DNA of 64,000 bases from Triatoma infestans (GCA_011037195.1 JAAEAF010000658.1:62001-126000), one strand, 5' to 3'. Shown: positions 1 to 10,852, numbered from the stretch's first letter. The notes: generated from the sequence alone by a model not told the origin. Made by a program: numbers and translations.

Positions 1-784
1 GATTGGCAATAATTTGTAAAGATTTTATATGTGAATCCATTTTATTCGCTGATTTATTATAATAAAATGTTTCACCATTTTATACAAGTAGGAGCTCCAA
101 ACTAAACAAAGATCCAATGGAAACCATTTCAAACAGAAAGTGAAGATTGTCATACTTCAACGGCATAACTGTTAAATTAGCCATGTACATTTCAAAGTAC
201 AATAATAGTTTGCAAAGTATTTTAGGTTTCAAGAAATTATAAATTTTATAGAATATTTATTTTGTATACAATAAAACTTCATAAACTCAACTTTTCAAAA
301 ACATAATACACATAAACATAACAAAGACTAAACTACATGATAACAAAGTGAATATATGAAGCTGTAAGAATGATCACAGACTAACAATTTAAAAGTTTAG
401 ACAGAGAATAAGGTAATTAGAATCCATCATCTATCCTGGTTTCCTGTAACAATAATAGTAATTATGTAACATTAATTATTAATACTGTATAATGATTATT
501 AATAATGTAGTCAAAATATCAGTCAACATCAAAATTTAACTAACTAGCTACTAGTAGTAGATAGGAAAATTATACAAACTCGTTGGACTAACTGAGTCTA
601 GAGCCCAGAGTTTTTAATTTCAGTTTCATTGGTTTATTAATAATGATAATTTATCTTCTGAATGGGTAAAAGAATTACGACTTATTAATAATACAGGAAG
701 GGATTATTAAAAATAATTTACCTACCTAATTAGTTCCACTCAATTAGAATCACTAAGATTCTATATAAAAATGTAATAATTGTA
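1..784. other. AT-rich DNA without recognised features
   Basis: This stretch is AT-rich and full of short TTAATAAT-type runs. I see no open frame longer than chance, no RNA gene and no member of the repeat families found elsewhere in the window. Confidence 0.5.
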
Positions 785-945
785 AGGGGTGTTTAAAGTA
801 GCAGTCTAGCACGTTGAACTTACTACCGCGAAGACCCTAGCACCGGGTTCGCGGTCCAGACAGAGAGCTTCTCTTAGATACTTTTTACAGTTCACTGTCC
901 GATGATGGGCAGTGTTGCCAACAACAAAAGAACACTGACATAGAG
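785..945 (+). repeat. tRNA-headed SINE, partial plus-strand copy
   Basis: The segment begins with a decayed tRNA-like head: an A-box-like stretch near 795-812, then GGGTTCGCGGTCC near 846, which resembles a B box. It continues with the body motif GGGCAGTGTTGCCAACA followed by AAAGAACACT. The head and body occur in the same order in the minus-strand copies at 12.8-13.2 kb and 36.3-37.0 kb, so family membership rests on within-window similarity. The 3' part of the body is missing or diverged. Confidence 0.55.
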
Positions 946-1134
946 ACCAGGTTTGAAAGAAATCTACCTTACGTCCATATATAAGTGCAAACCATTAATG
1001 CAATTTCTACCAGAAACTGAAGTTTCTTTTTATGGGGATGGCCGCGGAAGCGTAAAAGATCATTTCCAAGAATTTTCTGAGTGAAAAATAGCTGTATTAT
1101 CCGCACTAATAGGTATTTCGTAATTTAAGGCGCG

Positions 1135-1235
1135 TCAACATCTATGGTCATTGGCGCCCGGAGCCTTCTCAGTGCACCGCCGGCCTCCGGGCAGTGTTCT
1201 TTCGTTACAGACAACACTATCAATCACCGAACAAT
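1135..1235 (-). repeat. SINE body fragment, minus strand
   Basis: This holds the SINE body only: GCCCGGAGCCTTCTCAGTGC, then GCAGTGTTCTTTCGTTACAG and ACAACACTATCAATCACCG. It matches the reverse orientation of the body seen at 12.8 and 36.4 kb. It lies about 200 bp from a plus-strand piece of the same family, so the two form an opposed pair. Confidence 0.55.
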
Positions 1236-1624
1236 TAGATTGATAGTTAGTAGTATAAAATATGTAGACGATAAATGCGTGTATTCTAATTAATATTGAA
1301 ATTTAGATGAAAATCTATGTAATGATTTGCAATTGTTTTAAATTCCGGAAGCTGTTTTTTTAAAGGATATCTGCGAAAATGTGAAGCTATAGGAATTGCG
1401 GTATTTTTTGGCCATTTTGAATCGAACTCTACCGATTTTCGGTACACTAAGCCCCCTTCTAGACAGTCGAACAACACTATATCAAACTCTATAGGCGCTT
1501 ATCCGTTTTTGATTCCCGCACAGAACAAGATGAATATGAAGAAGTCAAAGAGGGACAGTTTTAAATAAAAGTCAATAGTAAATAATGTGTTATTTGTTAA
1601 TCACCTTTGGTAAAATCCGCTTCA

Positions 1625-1777
1625 CTAGGATCCTATTTTTCTGCAACGACCATTTGCCCTTCTGTACCCTTTCCCACATCCTCTAAGAGGAACGAGGATA
1701 ATCGTTTGAATATTTAGCGATAGTGTTAATGATACAAGTGAAAGCAGCAATAATACTAGCAGTAACAGAAACCTCAT
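1625..1777 (-). CDS. small secreted cysteine peptide, secapin-like
   Basis: This minus-strand gene encodes about 50 residues if the second in-frame Met is used. That start (MRFLLLLV...) puts the hydrophobic signal segment at the N terminus; an upstream Met at 1807 would add ten residues. Residues 3-21 are almost all Leu, Val and Ser, typical of a cleaved signal peptide. The short mature part carries VPLRGCGKGY and then NGRCRKI, so the two cysteines are ten residues apart and could form one disulfide. The tail is basic. A V-P-x-R then C-x2-G then R-C-R layout is found in secapin-type peptides of bee venom and related insect secreted peptides; this is resemblance by motif only. Leucine codons vary widely, as expected for real coding sequence. 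A TATA box lies upstream at 1891-1900. Role is not determined: immune, protease-inhibitory or glandular functions are all possible. Confidence 0.7.
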   Translation of the reverse strand: MRFLLLLVLLLLSLVSLTLSLNIQTIILVPLRGCGKGYRRANGRCRKIGS

Positions 1778-1890
1778 ATTGCACTGAAAATATGTGAAAC
1801 ACTTCACAGTATGTTGAATATCGAATGTCGTCGCATTGAAGGAGGAAAATCAATAAATCAATATTTTTATCACATAGATAATGTCCTGAC

Positions 1891-1900
1891 CTTTATATAG
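1891..1900 (-). promoter_or_regulatory. TATA box of the small secreted-peptide gene
   Basis: On the minus strand this reads CTATATAAAG, a near-consensus TATA box. It lies about 115 bases upstream of the favoured ATG, which would give a transcription start near 1865-1870 and a leader of roughly 90 bases. No canonical AATAAA was seen within 120 bases after the stop codon. Confidence 0.5.
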
Positions 1901-2019
1901 AAGATAATGTAATGCACAGATCATCAGTGAATATTATTGAACAGTTGTTATTCCAAATATATAAATAAAAAATCCGATTATTACAAAAAAAAACGAAACA
2001 AAAATAAACGAAACAATAC

Positions 2020-2583
2020 TGTAGTGAAACACTCACACAACTTTCTTGTACAACGAACGCAAAGAAAACCAAGATTGGACTATTTTCTCTAAACTTAAGC
2101 TTTTAATCATTTTTCTAATATAAATGTAGAGTTGATGACTATCTACCCTGGATAGATTACACTGAAATCCAGAAGTGATCGCCAAAAACTGGAATGAATC
2201 ACCTAAAATTATGTGATATTAGGTGGTATACTAAGTTTATAGCAAATTTTTATAGTCTTTTTCAAGAAAAATCTGGAAAACCACAATAACCCATTCTGTA
2301 GAAATTGCATTATCGGTTAATCAATTTTCCTCAAATTTGGAATTCTTCCATTGCTTCTAGTGCATAATTAATATTCTATCGGCGGTGGAACCATACACAG
2401 TACTGAAAGTGGTAGTTTGGTGGAAAGCCACTGTTTCCTCAAAACCCTCCACAAATCAATTTTCCCGGGACGAAAATGTTTCAAACCAGTGTTTTTTCGT
2501 ACTCAGGGGACCTTAAGACATGTATATCATGGTGGAAATTCAATTTCAAAAATTTGGTACGATCCCAAATACTTTCTCTTACA
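2020..2583 (+). repeat. family A repeat, diverged forward copy
   Basis: It starts with GTGAAACACTCACACAACTT and ends at ACTTTCTCTTAC. Inside are the family landmarks CTCAGGGGACCTTAAGACAT and an AATTTGGTACGATC block. It is shorter and more diverged than the 1-kb copies. Confidence 0.6.
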
Positions 2584-2853
2584 AAAAAAAAAAAAAAAAT
2601 TAATGAAAAAAATCTGGTTTCGATACATTCACACCTACTTTGAATACATACTATATTTGGTACAAATTGGTTGGCGGCCATGACAGTAGTAGCTTGAATT
2701 TTAGTCCAGTAGACAGCCGCTAATAATTTGAGAACAAACCTATATATTGTTTGATTTTTATCATCCCAGTTAAAGTATCAGTATCAAACAGAAAAACTGT
2801 TAACAAACATAACTTTTAAAAAGTTTAGGGGAAAATAGAATATAAGTGATATT

Positions 2854-4080
2854 TTTACAGTCTCTTACTAATGGTAACAGAATCAAATATTCTAATCGTG
2901 TCAAATTTTCGATATTGAGTTTTCACCGGAAATGACCGATTTGAGGTCCCCTGAGTCCAAAAAAGTGTTTTTTTTAGCAAATGGTGCGTATGTATTTGAA
3001 CAGCATATATCAAAAACGAAAAATTGCAAACAGTTCAAACTTGATATTCCGTTTAGGTATCACCATGGGATCCAATACTAGGTCGTCTGTCAAAATTACC
3101 AACCGGAAGTACCACTTTACTAGTAGTTTTTTGATTTTTTCCATCGAAAATGGCTCCAACTATTTTGTTTTACCTTGTCATATCAACTACACATAGAAAG
3201 AGCTACAACTTTTATTTGAAACATTTCTCCGGAAAAATTCATTTAAGGGCACTTTTGGGCGAGTGTGGGGTGGAAGGCGGGCTATCTTCTAATGTGCTAT
3301 TTCAGTTTGTTTCACAATTCTATCAGCTAAATAATATTAATTAGAATTAAATTTGTTGTTGAAACTCCGAGTTTGAAGAAAATTAGGAGACTGGAAGTAG
3401 GTTTTTCACTGAAAAGTATTTTTCAATGTTCTGCTATCTACCTATAACGGCTGAAACGATTTTCTTTAAACTTGTTATATCAACTACACGTACAAAGATC
3501 TACAATTTTTATTTGAAACATTCTCCGGGAAATGCATTTAAGGGCACTTTTGGGGGAGAGGTGTGGTTAGGTTGCCCTCGAAAGTGCTATTTCAGTTTAT
3601 TACACAATTCTATCATCTAAATAATATTAAGTAGAATTAAATATGTTACCAAAATTCTGAGTAAGAAAAACATCGGTTGACCGGAAGTGCGTTTTTACTA
3701 AACATTTTTTTCAGTTTTCAGCAATTTTCTCCATAAAAGCAACGGTGGGTTTCTTTAAATTTGGTATTCTACCTATGAATATGGAGACCTATCAGTTTTG
3801 TTGTCTTCTCTTTTTTAAAACTACTTTTACTTTTCACTTTCTCCTGCTGCTTTAAATACACGTTCTCAGATTCCCTAAGTTTGAAAAGTGATCTTTAAAA
3901 AATGTTCTGTGAGTGTGTGAACGGCAAAATTCAAAAACGAAAAATTACAGAAAGTTCAAACTTGACATTCCTTTAGGTATCACAAAGGAATCTGACAGGG
4001 CGTTACTTGCCAAAATTACTAAATCGGAAGTTCCACTTTATGCGCAGTAGAACAGATTTTTTTAAAAAATTTTTCATTAA
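2854..4080 (-). repeat. family A repeat, reverse copies
   Basis: In the reverse orientation the landmarks run ATCGTGTCAAATTTTCGATA, then GAGGTCCCCTGAGTCC, then three units each holding ACCGGAAGT or a close variant (near 3104, 3390 and 3680). A second, truncated reverse copy follows from about 3835 to 4080. The open frames at 2981-3620 are translations of this repeat, not genes. Confidence 0.7.
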
Positions 4081-4431
4081 CTAATTTTGGGCGTCTAGTA
4101 AAAAATCTATTAAATAGAAAATATTTGAAACAATAGTACGATAATTTTGTCTTTTAATTCCCTTTTTATTTCCCACTTGTCACAACATTGCCCAAAATGT
4201 TAAAACAGTTAGAAGTACTATAATTTATCATGCTATTTATGTTAAGTCATTCATTGATAAAACAATTTTCCATTCTATAAATAAATAAATAAATTGAAAT
4301 GAAAAAATTGATAAAAAAATTTAAACCATTCTATGTTATAAAAACACACTACTTTTCATTCCTGTGTGGCTTTTATTACATATATAATTTTTTTTAATAA
4401 ATTAATTTTTTCTGTTGAATTATTTAAGTTC

Positions 4432-4571
4432 TTGTATTATGCAATAATTAATATAATAATCGTATACAAAGCTTTTTTTTAGCTCTCGCTAAAGTTACAA
4501 AAAGATATTTTCAATATAAGAGTGCACTAATTAGTCATATGATATTATACTCCAATTTAACATACACAACA
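4432..4571 (-). repeat. Ty3/Gypsy LTR, 3' copy
   Basis: This is a direct repeat of 6796-6954. The two share AAAGCTTTxxTTTTAG, AAAAGATATTTTxAATATAA, AATTAxTCATATGATAT and TTTAACATACACAACA in order. Read on the minus strand it begins TGTTGTGTATG and is preceded by a purine run GAAGGGAGTAT (4572-4582), the expected polypurine tract. The inner end is diverged, so the left boundary is approximate. Confidence 0.65.
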
Positions 4572-4582
4572 ATACTCCCTTC
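4572..4582 (-). other. polypurine tract of the Gypsy remnant
   Basis: On the minus strand this reads GAAGGGAGTAT directly before the LTR start TGTTG. Ty3/Gypsy elements prime plus-strand DNA synthesis from such a tract. An inverted counterpart, AGAAGGGAGGAT, lies at about 5294-5305 on the plus strand. Confidence 0.55.
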
Positions 4583-4640
4583 TAAATAAGACCTTCTAGG
4601 TCTTGCACACATCATTCCCCACCCTCCGTAACTAGTCTAT

Positions 4641-5090
4641 ACGCTGTTGTGGTGGTTGATTCCAGAAAGTATCAGAGACATTTTCCGTGGTAGCCTGCTT
4701 CATTTTGTGGTCATCGACCGGTTTCCGGCGTTCGCCCGTCTTCAGGATGCATTTTTCAGACAATGTGACAACACAGACTTGCACAAAGCAAACTCAGTGC
4801 AAGCACTGACCGGTGTTTTTAATTTTAAATTTTAATTTTAATTTTATTAATGTATTAATTCTATTATTAATTATTATTAATAATTAATTATCTTTTATTA
4901 ATTTATTTATTTAAATTTTTATTTTAATTTTAAAAACACCAGTCAGTGTGTGAACTGAATTCGCTCTGTGCAAGTCTGTGTTGTCACACTGTCTGAAAAA
5001 CGCATCCTGAAGTTGGGCGAACGCCCGAAACCGGTCGATGACCATAAAATGAAGCAGGCTACCACGGAAAATTTCTCTGCAACCTCCAAT
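4641..5090. mobile_element. foldback element (family F1) inside the Gypsy remnant
   Basis: Two inverted arms face each other: 4667-4820 (CAGAGACATTTTCCGTGGTA onward) and about 4930-5085. They are separated by an AT-only loop of about 110 bp. The same arms occur at 26.0, 39.2 and 46.4 kb. Each arm contains a hammerhead-like motif, minus at 4712-4749 and plus at 5003-5040. Both cores are damaged here: stem II is mispaired in the left arm, and core A9 is changed to U in the right arm. The open frames at 4647-4835, 4943-5278 and 4968-5201 are translations across this element and its flanks. Confidence 0.75.
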
Positions 5091-5305
5091 AGTATTGTTC
5101 TGGGAAGAAATTTTCGTAGTCTCCTAGACCTGGTGCGCCTAGAAACGGAATGGATGAAGGAGATTTGGGAAGGTAGTTCGAAAGCAGGGACTACACTATG
5201 AAGTTGAAGTTGAGGGGCAGACGCATCGGCGGCATATAGACCAGTTACGGAGGATGGGAGGTGATGTGTGCAAGACATAGAAGGTCTTATTTAGAAGGGA
5301 GGATT

Positions 5306-5380
5306 GTTGGTATGTTAAATTGGAGTATAATATCATATGGAAATATCATATGATTAATTAGTGCACTTTTATATTGAAAC
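5306..5380 (+). repeat. inverted fragment of the Gypsy LTR
   Basis: The plus strand reads TTGTTGGTATGTTAAATTGG and TCATATGATTAATTAGTGCA, the reverse complement of the 4.5-kb LTR. It is preceded by the purine tract AGAAGGGAGGA. The element's 3' end is thus present twice in opposite orientation. The fragment runs straight into the minus-strand reverse-transcriptase start, which marks a rearrangement breakpoint near 5380. Confidence 0.65.
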
Positions 5381-5389
5381 TATTTACTT

Positions 5390-6096
5390 TACCAATTCCT
5401 GGAGCAAAAATACTAGCGTATTGGTTTTTTAAAGTTTTGATTCTATTAGTGGAACAAACTGTATTGATGTAATTCCTCCCATTTTATTTCCAACAATTCA
5501 TTCCAATTAATATTTAAAATATTTAAGGGCACCAATCCAATTAAATTATCATGTTCCCTTTTGACTATATGCAGTTTTAATTTGAAAACCTGATTCCGTA
5601 AAGTTACTGCCACATCAGCCACTCATATTAATTCCACTTGATGCCCTGCATAAGCTCTAAGTCTTTAGGAAGTCTCCTTAATTTGCTTATTTCGAAATTT
5701 ATTTTTAAAATACAAATAGTTCTTAACAGTGACTGATGCACCCGTATCTACTAGAAACACTTGAAATTCCCCTTCTATATTTACCTTCAGAATTAATTTT
5801 TCCCTAGGAGTATTTTGGGTTGTAATTTCCCAAGCCGTACATTCGCTAACCTGGTCAGGTTCCGGTACTTTGGCTACATGGATGTCCTGATGATCTGACC
5901 GAACTAGTCCTTTTACATCTAGTTGCTTAACTTTGTTCTTACATACTAACGAGATACGTCCCACATTATCACAGCGGGCCGTTCTGAACCGGACATTTAT
6001 CCGCTTTGTGATTCTTTTTTCCACAGTGCACAAATTTTTTTTTTGTTTTCCTCTGCTCGCGTGTTCCTCTGTCCTACTTCGTTTACCGGTAAACAA
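5390..6096 (-). pseudogene. Ty3/Gypsy zinc knuckle, protease and start of RT (decayed)
   Basis: The minus-strand frame from 6096 to 5665 starts with remnants of two CCHC zinc knuckles (RTARCDN, LVCKNK). It then carries the retropepsin active-site motif FLVDTGASVTV near residues 114-124. After a stop, frames continuing down to about 5390 still read HIVKREHDNLIGL and a piece like IFAPGIGKVNSF. These correspond to the end of the Gypsy protease and the lead-in to reverse transcriptase. The zinc-knuckle cysteines and histidines are partly lost, stops interrupt the frame, and RT, RNase H and integrase are absent. It cannot encode a working polyprotein. Confidence 0.75.
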
Positions 6097-6715
6097 TAAT
6101 TATTATTATGTTCCCCATAGCCTGTACTCTAGCACTATTTAGCTTGCTTTGTTCTAAATTGATTGCAATCTGCAATGATTCATTAGAATTAAGTTTGGGT
6201 TTTGCAAGTAGGTATTGCCGAATTTCCTCGAAAGATAACCCATAAATAAATTGAGTCAACAAAGCTTCATGAATCCAATTTTCGGGGAACTTACAGTACC
6301 TTATAAGCTTCTTTAAATATGCGCTAAACTCAGAGATGCTTTTCCCTTCACCCTGTATATATTTTTGAAAGTTAATACTCTCCACTAATTTATTCTTGTA
6401 AGGTACGAAAAACGTGGTTAGGATCTTTACTAATTCCTCAAAAGTTTTAGATTCCGGCTGTTCCGGTTCGTAAAGATCACTTACTCTTTCATAGATCTGT
6501 TCTCCAGTATAGTCTAATAGAATTACCGCTTGTATCTCATCTGATATATTAAATAATTTAAATTTATTTTTTAATCTTTTAATATATGTAACCCAGTTAG
6601 ATTGCTTGGGTTTGTAATGTTCAAAATTAAATCTGATAATATTTTCTGTCCCTTTGCCATTTATGGTTTCCGATGCAGACTCCTGCAGTTGATCTCTATT
6701 CTTATTGGGACCCAT
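6083..6715 (-). pseudogene. Ty3/Gypsy gag (capsid-like) region
   Basis: The frame encodes 210 residues beginning MGPNKNRDQLQE. It has the hallmarks of a retrotransposon Gag: FNFEHYKPKQSNWVTYIKRL, an ILTTFFVPYKNKLVESINFQ helix pair, and LSFEEIRQYLLAKPKLNSNE. In a working element this would form the particle that packages element RNA. The frame ends in a low-complexity IIIII run and overlaps the next frame by 14 bases, which is probably a frameshift by decay rather than programmed. It lies about 80 bases inside the 5' LTR, the usual Gypsy position. Confidence 0.75.
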
Positions 6716-6773
6716 TTCTATTTAAATAATAAAAAAAAATTGTTTCACGTACCTTACTCTTCTGTGTGAGAAA

Positions 6774-6795
6774 GTTCCTAATCGTCGTCACCACT
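6774..6795 (-). other. probable primer binding site
   Basis: Immediately inside the 5' LTR the minus strand reads TGGTGACGACGATTAGGAAC. A TGG directly after the LTR end is the usual start of a tRNA primer binding site in Ty3/Gypsy elements. The tRNA was not identified. Confidence 0.5.
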
Positions 6796-6954
6796 TGTTA
6801 TGTTCTATTTAATAATAATTAATAGAATACTCATATTCAAAGCTTTATTTTAGTTCTTGCTAAAATTATAAAAGATATTTTTAATATAAAACGGCGCTAA
6901 TTAATCATATGATATTTCCATCTGATATTATTCTACAATTTAACATACACAACA
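6796..6954 (-). repeat. Ty3/Gypsy LTR, 5' copy (159 bp)
   Basis: On the minus strand it starts TGTTGTGTATG and ends AACATAACA, so the ends form the inverted pair TGTT...AACA. It is a diverged direct repeat of 4432-4571. The short LTR and the gag start just downstream on the minus strand support the assignment. Confidence 0.65.
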
Positions 6955-7019
6955 GCTTGAACATAGTATTACGTTCATTTTAATGTATGCAGCGCAGTCC
7001 ACAAAGAATTGAAAGAGTT

Positions 7020-7062
7020 GTTTGTGCTTGGTGTCCGCTGAGGTGGAAAGCATCAGAGATAT
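7020..7062. repeat. end fragment of foldback family F1
   Basis: The plus strand carries AGGTGGAAAGCATCAGAGAT. The same join of GGAAAGCATCAGAGA to the arm is seen at the outer edge of the 46.3-kb and 39.4-kb copies. Only the tip remains. Confidence 0.45.
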
Positions 7063-7082
7063 TTTAAAAACAGAAAATATTA

Positions 7083-7480
7083 TGTTAGAAATAACATTAA
7101 TTTTTTCTTAAAAGATTTGATAATTTTTGAAATACCTAAGCAGAGAAAATTAGTAAAAAAATTCTAAACTTGATTTTTCATTGTAATAATTAGCTATAAC
7201 CAATAACCAATCACAATGTAGAAGTGAGTATATTAATTGTTGCGTGTGACTTAGGCCAATCAGAAATTTAGAATTATTATGTTGACCACGCCCACATTTG
7301 ACACTTTCACTTTTGCACTGTGATTGGCTAATTATTTATTTATAGCTAATTATTTCTATCAAAAATCTAGTTTAGAATTTTATTACTAATTTTTCATCCG
7401 TAGGTATTTAAATGATCAAATTATGCTATAAAATTTTTTTAATGCAAAATTTGATGCAAAAAATCAAATTATTTCTAACA
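7083..7480. mobile_element. MITE with about 150-bp terminal inverted repeats
   Basis: The left end TGTTAGAAATAACATTAATT and the right end TTATTTCTAACA are inverted. The inverted similarity continues inward for about 150 bp, including ATTCTAAACTTGATTTTT and AATAATTAGCTATAA. Both ends are bordered by TA, compatible with a TA target duplication of Tc1/mariner-type elements. There is no coding capacity. Confidence 0.6.
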
Positions 7481-7489
7481 TACTATATA

Positions 7490-8310
7490 CTTTTCTATAT
7501 AATTAATGTCAGCTAGAAAGAAAAAAAAAAATCAGCATTTTCATTCAATTGCTAAATAGAAAACAAAAGAAAATTAGGCAGAAATGATCTAATGAAAATC
7601 TGCCATTTTGTATTTGTCTGTTTATACTAGTTAGACAAAGTAAAATTGATGTTAAACACCCATAAAAATTTCTCAAAGAATTCATAATATTTAGTTTAAA
7701 AAAACTTTTCTTTGACCTGGAGTTTGTAGCTATTCATTATCTTGTCCTTCATTTTTTTAATGTATTTGACGCAGTCCACATATTGAAAGATTAGTTTGAA
7801 AAACTACATACTACGTAACTATGTAAATTGGAGTAAGAGAAGGTCTGGTGAGTGTTTCACAACAGATTTTTGTAGTAATAATAGTGGCAATGCGCTTGTG
7901 ATAGTTGGGAGGAGGGGATTAGTGGAGGGGAGCACCATATGGTAGTAGGGTTATAAGGTGTCCATGTGATATATATAAAACATAAGACAGCCACAATATA
8001 ATAGTAAGACACGGCCAGCATGTAATAGTTACTTCCATCTCACCATGCCCTTATATATTTCAACCAACTTGGCAACAACGATTTCTGACTCCGTACACAC
8101 ATGCACGCACTTTATATATATAAATATAAAATATATATAAAGTGTAATTTTATATTAAACTGCTGAAAGGCAATTACTGTTAGATCGATAGTTTCATAAC
8201 CTAAGACTTTTTTTTGCAAAGATAATTCTTTTCAAGTTGTACTAATTTAAAGTACAATTTTACAGATGTATTGAAAACAACAACAAAAGATTACAGGTCT
8301 CCTCCCTCCC
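7490..8310. other. no recognised gene
   Basis: This is AT-rich unique-looking DNA. The only structure seen is a near-perfect palindrome at about 8110-8145 (CACTTTATATATATAAA and its complement). Confidence 0.4.
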
Positions 8311-8359
8311 TCACTTTTTCAAGAAATTTGTAATTGTTTACTCTCTTTCTTACTAATAA

Positions 8360-8580
8360 TACTAAGAAGAAGTATTGCGATCGCGCCAGATTTTCGAAAT
8401 GTAGTTTCAACGGAATTGTTCTGGGGTCCACTGAATTTGAAAAAAATATTTTTTAGCTATATCATACATATATTACGTCTGTGTGTGTGTGTGTTAACAG
8501 AATATCTCAAAAACGAAAAATCTGGCACTATCGCAATACTAGGGAGTAAGTGAAAGTAAAAAAATCAGTCTTGCCATGTA
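8360..8580 (-). repeat. family A repeat, reverse partial copy
   Basis: It shows GAAGTATTGCGATCGCGCCA and a GTGTGTGTGTGTG tract, then ATCTCAAAAACGAAAAATC. It ends at GGGAGTAAGTGAAAGT. Only the terminal third of the element remains. Confidence 0.55.
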
Positions 8581-8639
8581 TTCGTTGAAAAAAAAAATGA
8601 TTCAACAAATATAATATGTGGAGTTAAAAATTTCAATCA

Positions 8640-10790
8640 AAATGCATCTTCTAGCATTATTCCGAGAACTCTCGAGTCATGAAGTCGTTTCTGAATGGTG
8701 CCATAATGCCAAAAAGTTTGATAAACCATTGCTTTAGCGGGAAAAGCTTTAGCAACTTTCCAGACGTTTCCGAAAATTGATTCCTCCCATCCCAAGAAAA
8801 AGTTCCAAATTAAAATGACAGGGTGTGTACTTAAAAGCAAATTTTAAAGAAATGGTGGTACTAATAAAGCACGCTCACATTTCAAGGGCATATAGAAAAA
8901 AATACTAGAATAATGGCGGATATGATACTAGTCTGGACAATATTGTGTCGCATGACAAGGCTAACTTGAATAAATGTACTATCGTCACCAGTTTTGAATT
9001 ATTTGTTCCGCAATGCTCATGCGGTCCACTAATTACTAGAAAAACAAACATTCATATATTTTCTTTGACCATATTTTTCCTTTCAGTTCTTTCACATTAA
9101 CATTAGTCAATCAACACACTAAACACAAACAAACAACATGTATAATGAACTGTTTGCTAATGCATTAACGGTTATGTTTACTATTAACGGTTAAGTTAAT
9201 AACTGATGGAAATATATACTAAAAATTGGTGACCTACATCAGCTATAAAAATATGAGAAAGTTGAATATTTCCTTTTAGTGATAAATGACAGGAAGTATA
9301 TACAACATATACTGAAAAAAGGAAGAAAATGTAATGGTTTTTTTCCGGCGTGTTCAGCAACACCGAATTAACAGATTAATTTATTTCTTACAAGAATATG
9401 TGGTAGATAAATTTCTTCGAAGTTTGTAGATTTTAAACAATATTAAATAATTATTTACGCTCAACAACAATTCCAAGCAATAAATTTGTCGCAAAATATT
9501 ATTGACATTTGCAATTATACGGATTAAGAAGAATTGCACTGTTATGCGAATTTTTATTTTCAACTGTTTATTGAATGCGCACACACACTGAACTCAAGCT
9601 AAATTAAGACTGACAACGGCCGTTGAGATGTAAAGTGTAGTGGTGACATGTAGCAGATATTTTTGTGTTTTATATTTTTGAATAGAAATTAGTGATCGTT
9701 ACGCTGAAATCTACAACATGCTTACCTGAGTATGTAGAACTCAATAGGTACAAAAACCATGGAATTGATTTATTATGTAAATGTAATATGGGAACATTAC
9801 TCATTTTTAGGACATCTAAATATAACTATGAAATGTTATTGGTGTGAAGTTGTTGTAGTGTAGTGGTGCTTGTGGCGTGAGCGGTTTTTGTAAGTTTTAA
9901 GAGAGAGAAGTAATAAGAAATAATTAAGAAAACACTGGTAGATAAATTAAATATATTATCTTTAAAGATATTTAAATATTTTACAATATCACAACTATTA
10001 TGCTTAATAGATCAATTGTTAATCTAGAATAAAGGCAAATCACTATCACTGGCACTGAGTTTAAGAGAGCGATTCCTGAAGCAAGTGTTCTGGATTGAAT
10101 GTCTGTTCAGACTGTGTTGAAGGAATGTCTTTTCTTCATAGTTCAAATCCTTTCAAATAATGCTGGTATGTCTGGAGGGAGTTTTATTGTTTTACCCTAA
10201 CTGTTTCTTGCCCTTTGTCTCTTGGTTTGCATTGACCTAGATTGTAGTACCTGGCTCTATCCCCATCACTAAAATACACTATTTGAACTAGCTAATTTTC
10301 ACAAAATTATTTTACTAAACTATTTTCCAAAACTATTATTTTTCCAATTCGTTCTTCCACTACAACTAACTCGTTTCAGACTCTGGTCTGCCAGCTGAAA
10401 TGAAGTTTACTGTTAATGCAATCGCTGACATTTCCTTTAAAAAAAAATGCGTCACTTTTAAGAGAATGTAAACCTTTTTTCTTTTTTTTTAAGAAAATCG
10501 AAAACACTTTGAAAAAATAGTAATGTTGCAATTCCAGTTGATGGGTTTTGTTCGAAACCTTTGATCGAATCCGATGAATATATCTAAATAAGATTATAAA
10601 AAGTATGAGAATTTTTGTATTTGAGATAATTGATATTTGATGTTCTTTGTTATTTCGAACTTTGACGATGGTATTTATAGCAGTAAAAGAAAGTAAAATT
10701 AGAACACATTTCTCGGAGGGGAAGGGGGGTTGTTAGATATAAAATTAATATAAAATTGAAGACAAGCAAACATTATTACTTGGGAGAAAT
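8640..10790. other. no recognised gene
   Basis: I find no conserved coding motif, RNA gene or repeat-family member in this AT-rich stretch. The three short minus-strand frames near 8.6, 9.4 and 10.8 kb have no recognisable features. Confidence 0.4.
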
Positions 10791-10811
10791 TTTCTCATTC
10801 AAATATGGTAA

Positions 10812-10852
10812 AGTGCAGTAAGAGAAAATCGTGTGAGTGATTCACACAAGAT
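10812..10852 (-). repeat. family A terminal fragment
   Basis: GTAAGAGAAAATCGTGTGAG followed by TGATTCACACAAGATTT is the conserved outer end of the repeat in reverse orientation, here isolated from the rest. Confidence 0.45.

Noticed and set aside
2981..3620. Three overlapping plus-strand frames of 64-71 residues
   Set aside because: They translate family A units; near-identical frames recur at 46810-47151 and 60348-60584 wherever the repeat occurs in that orientation.
4943..5278. 111-residue minus-strand frame
   Set aside because: It spans the F1 arm and duplicated Gypsy 3' sequence; no domain is recognisable and the same DNA is non-coding elsewhere.
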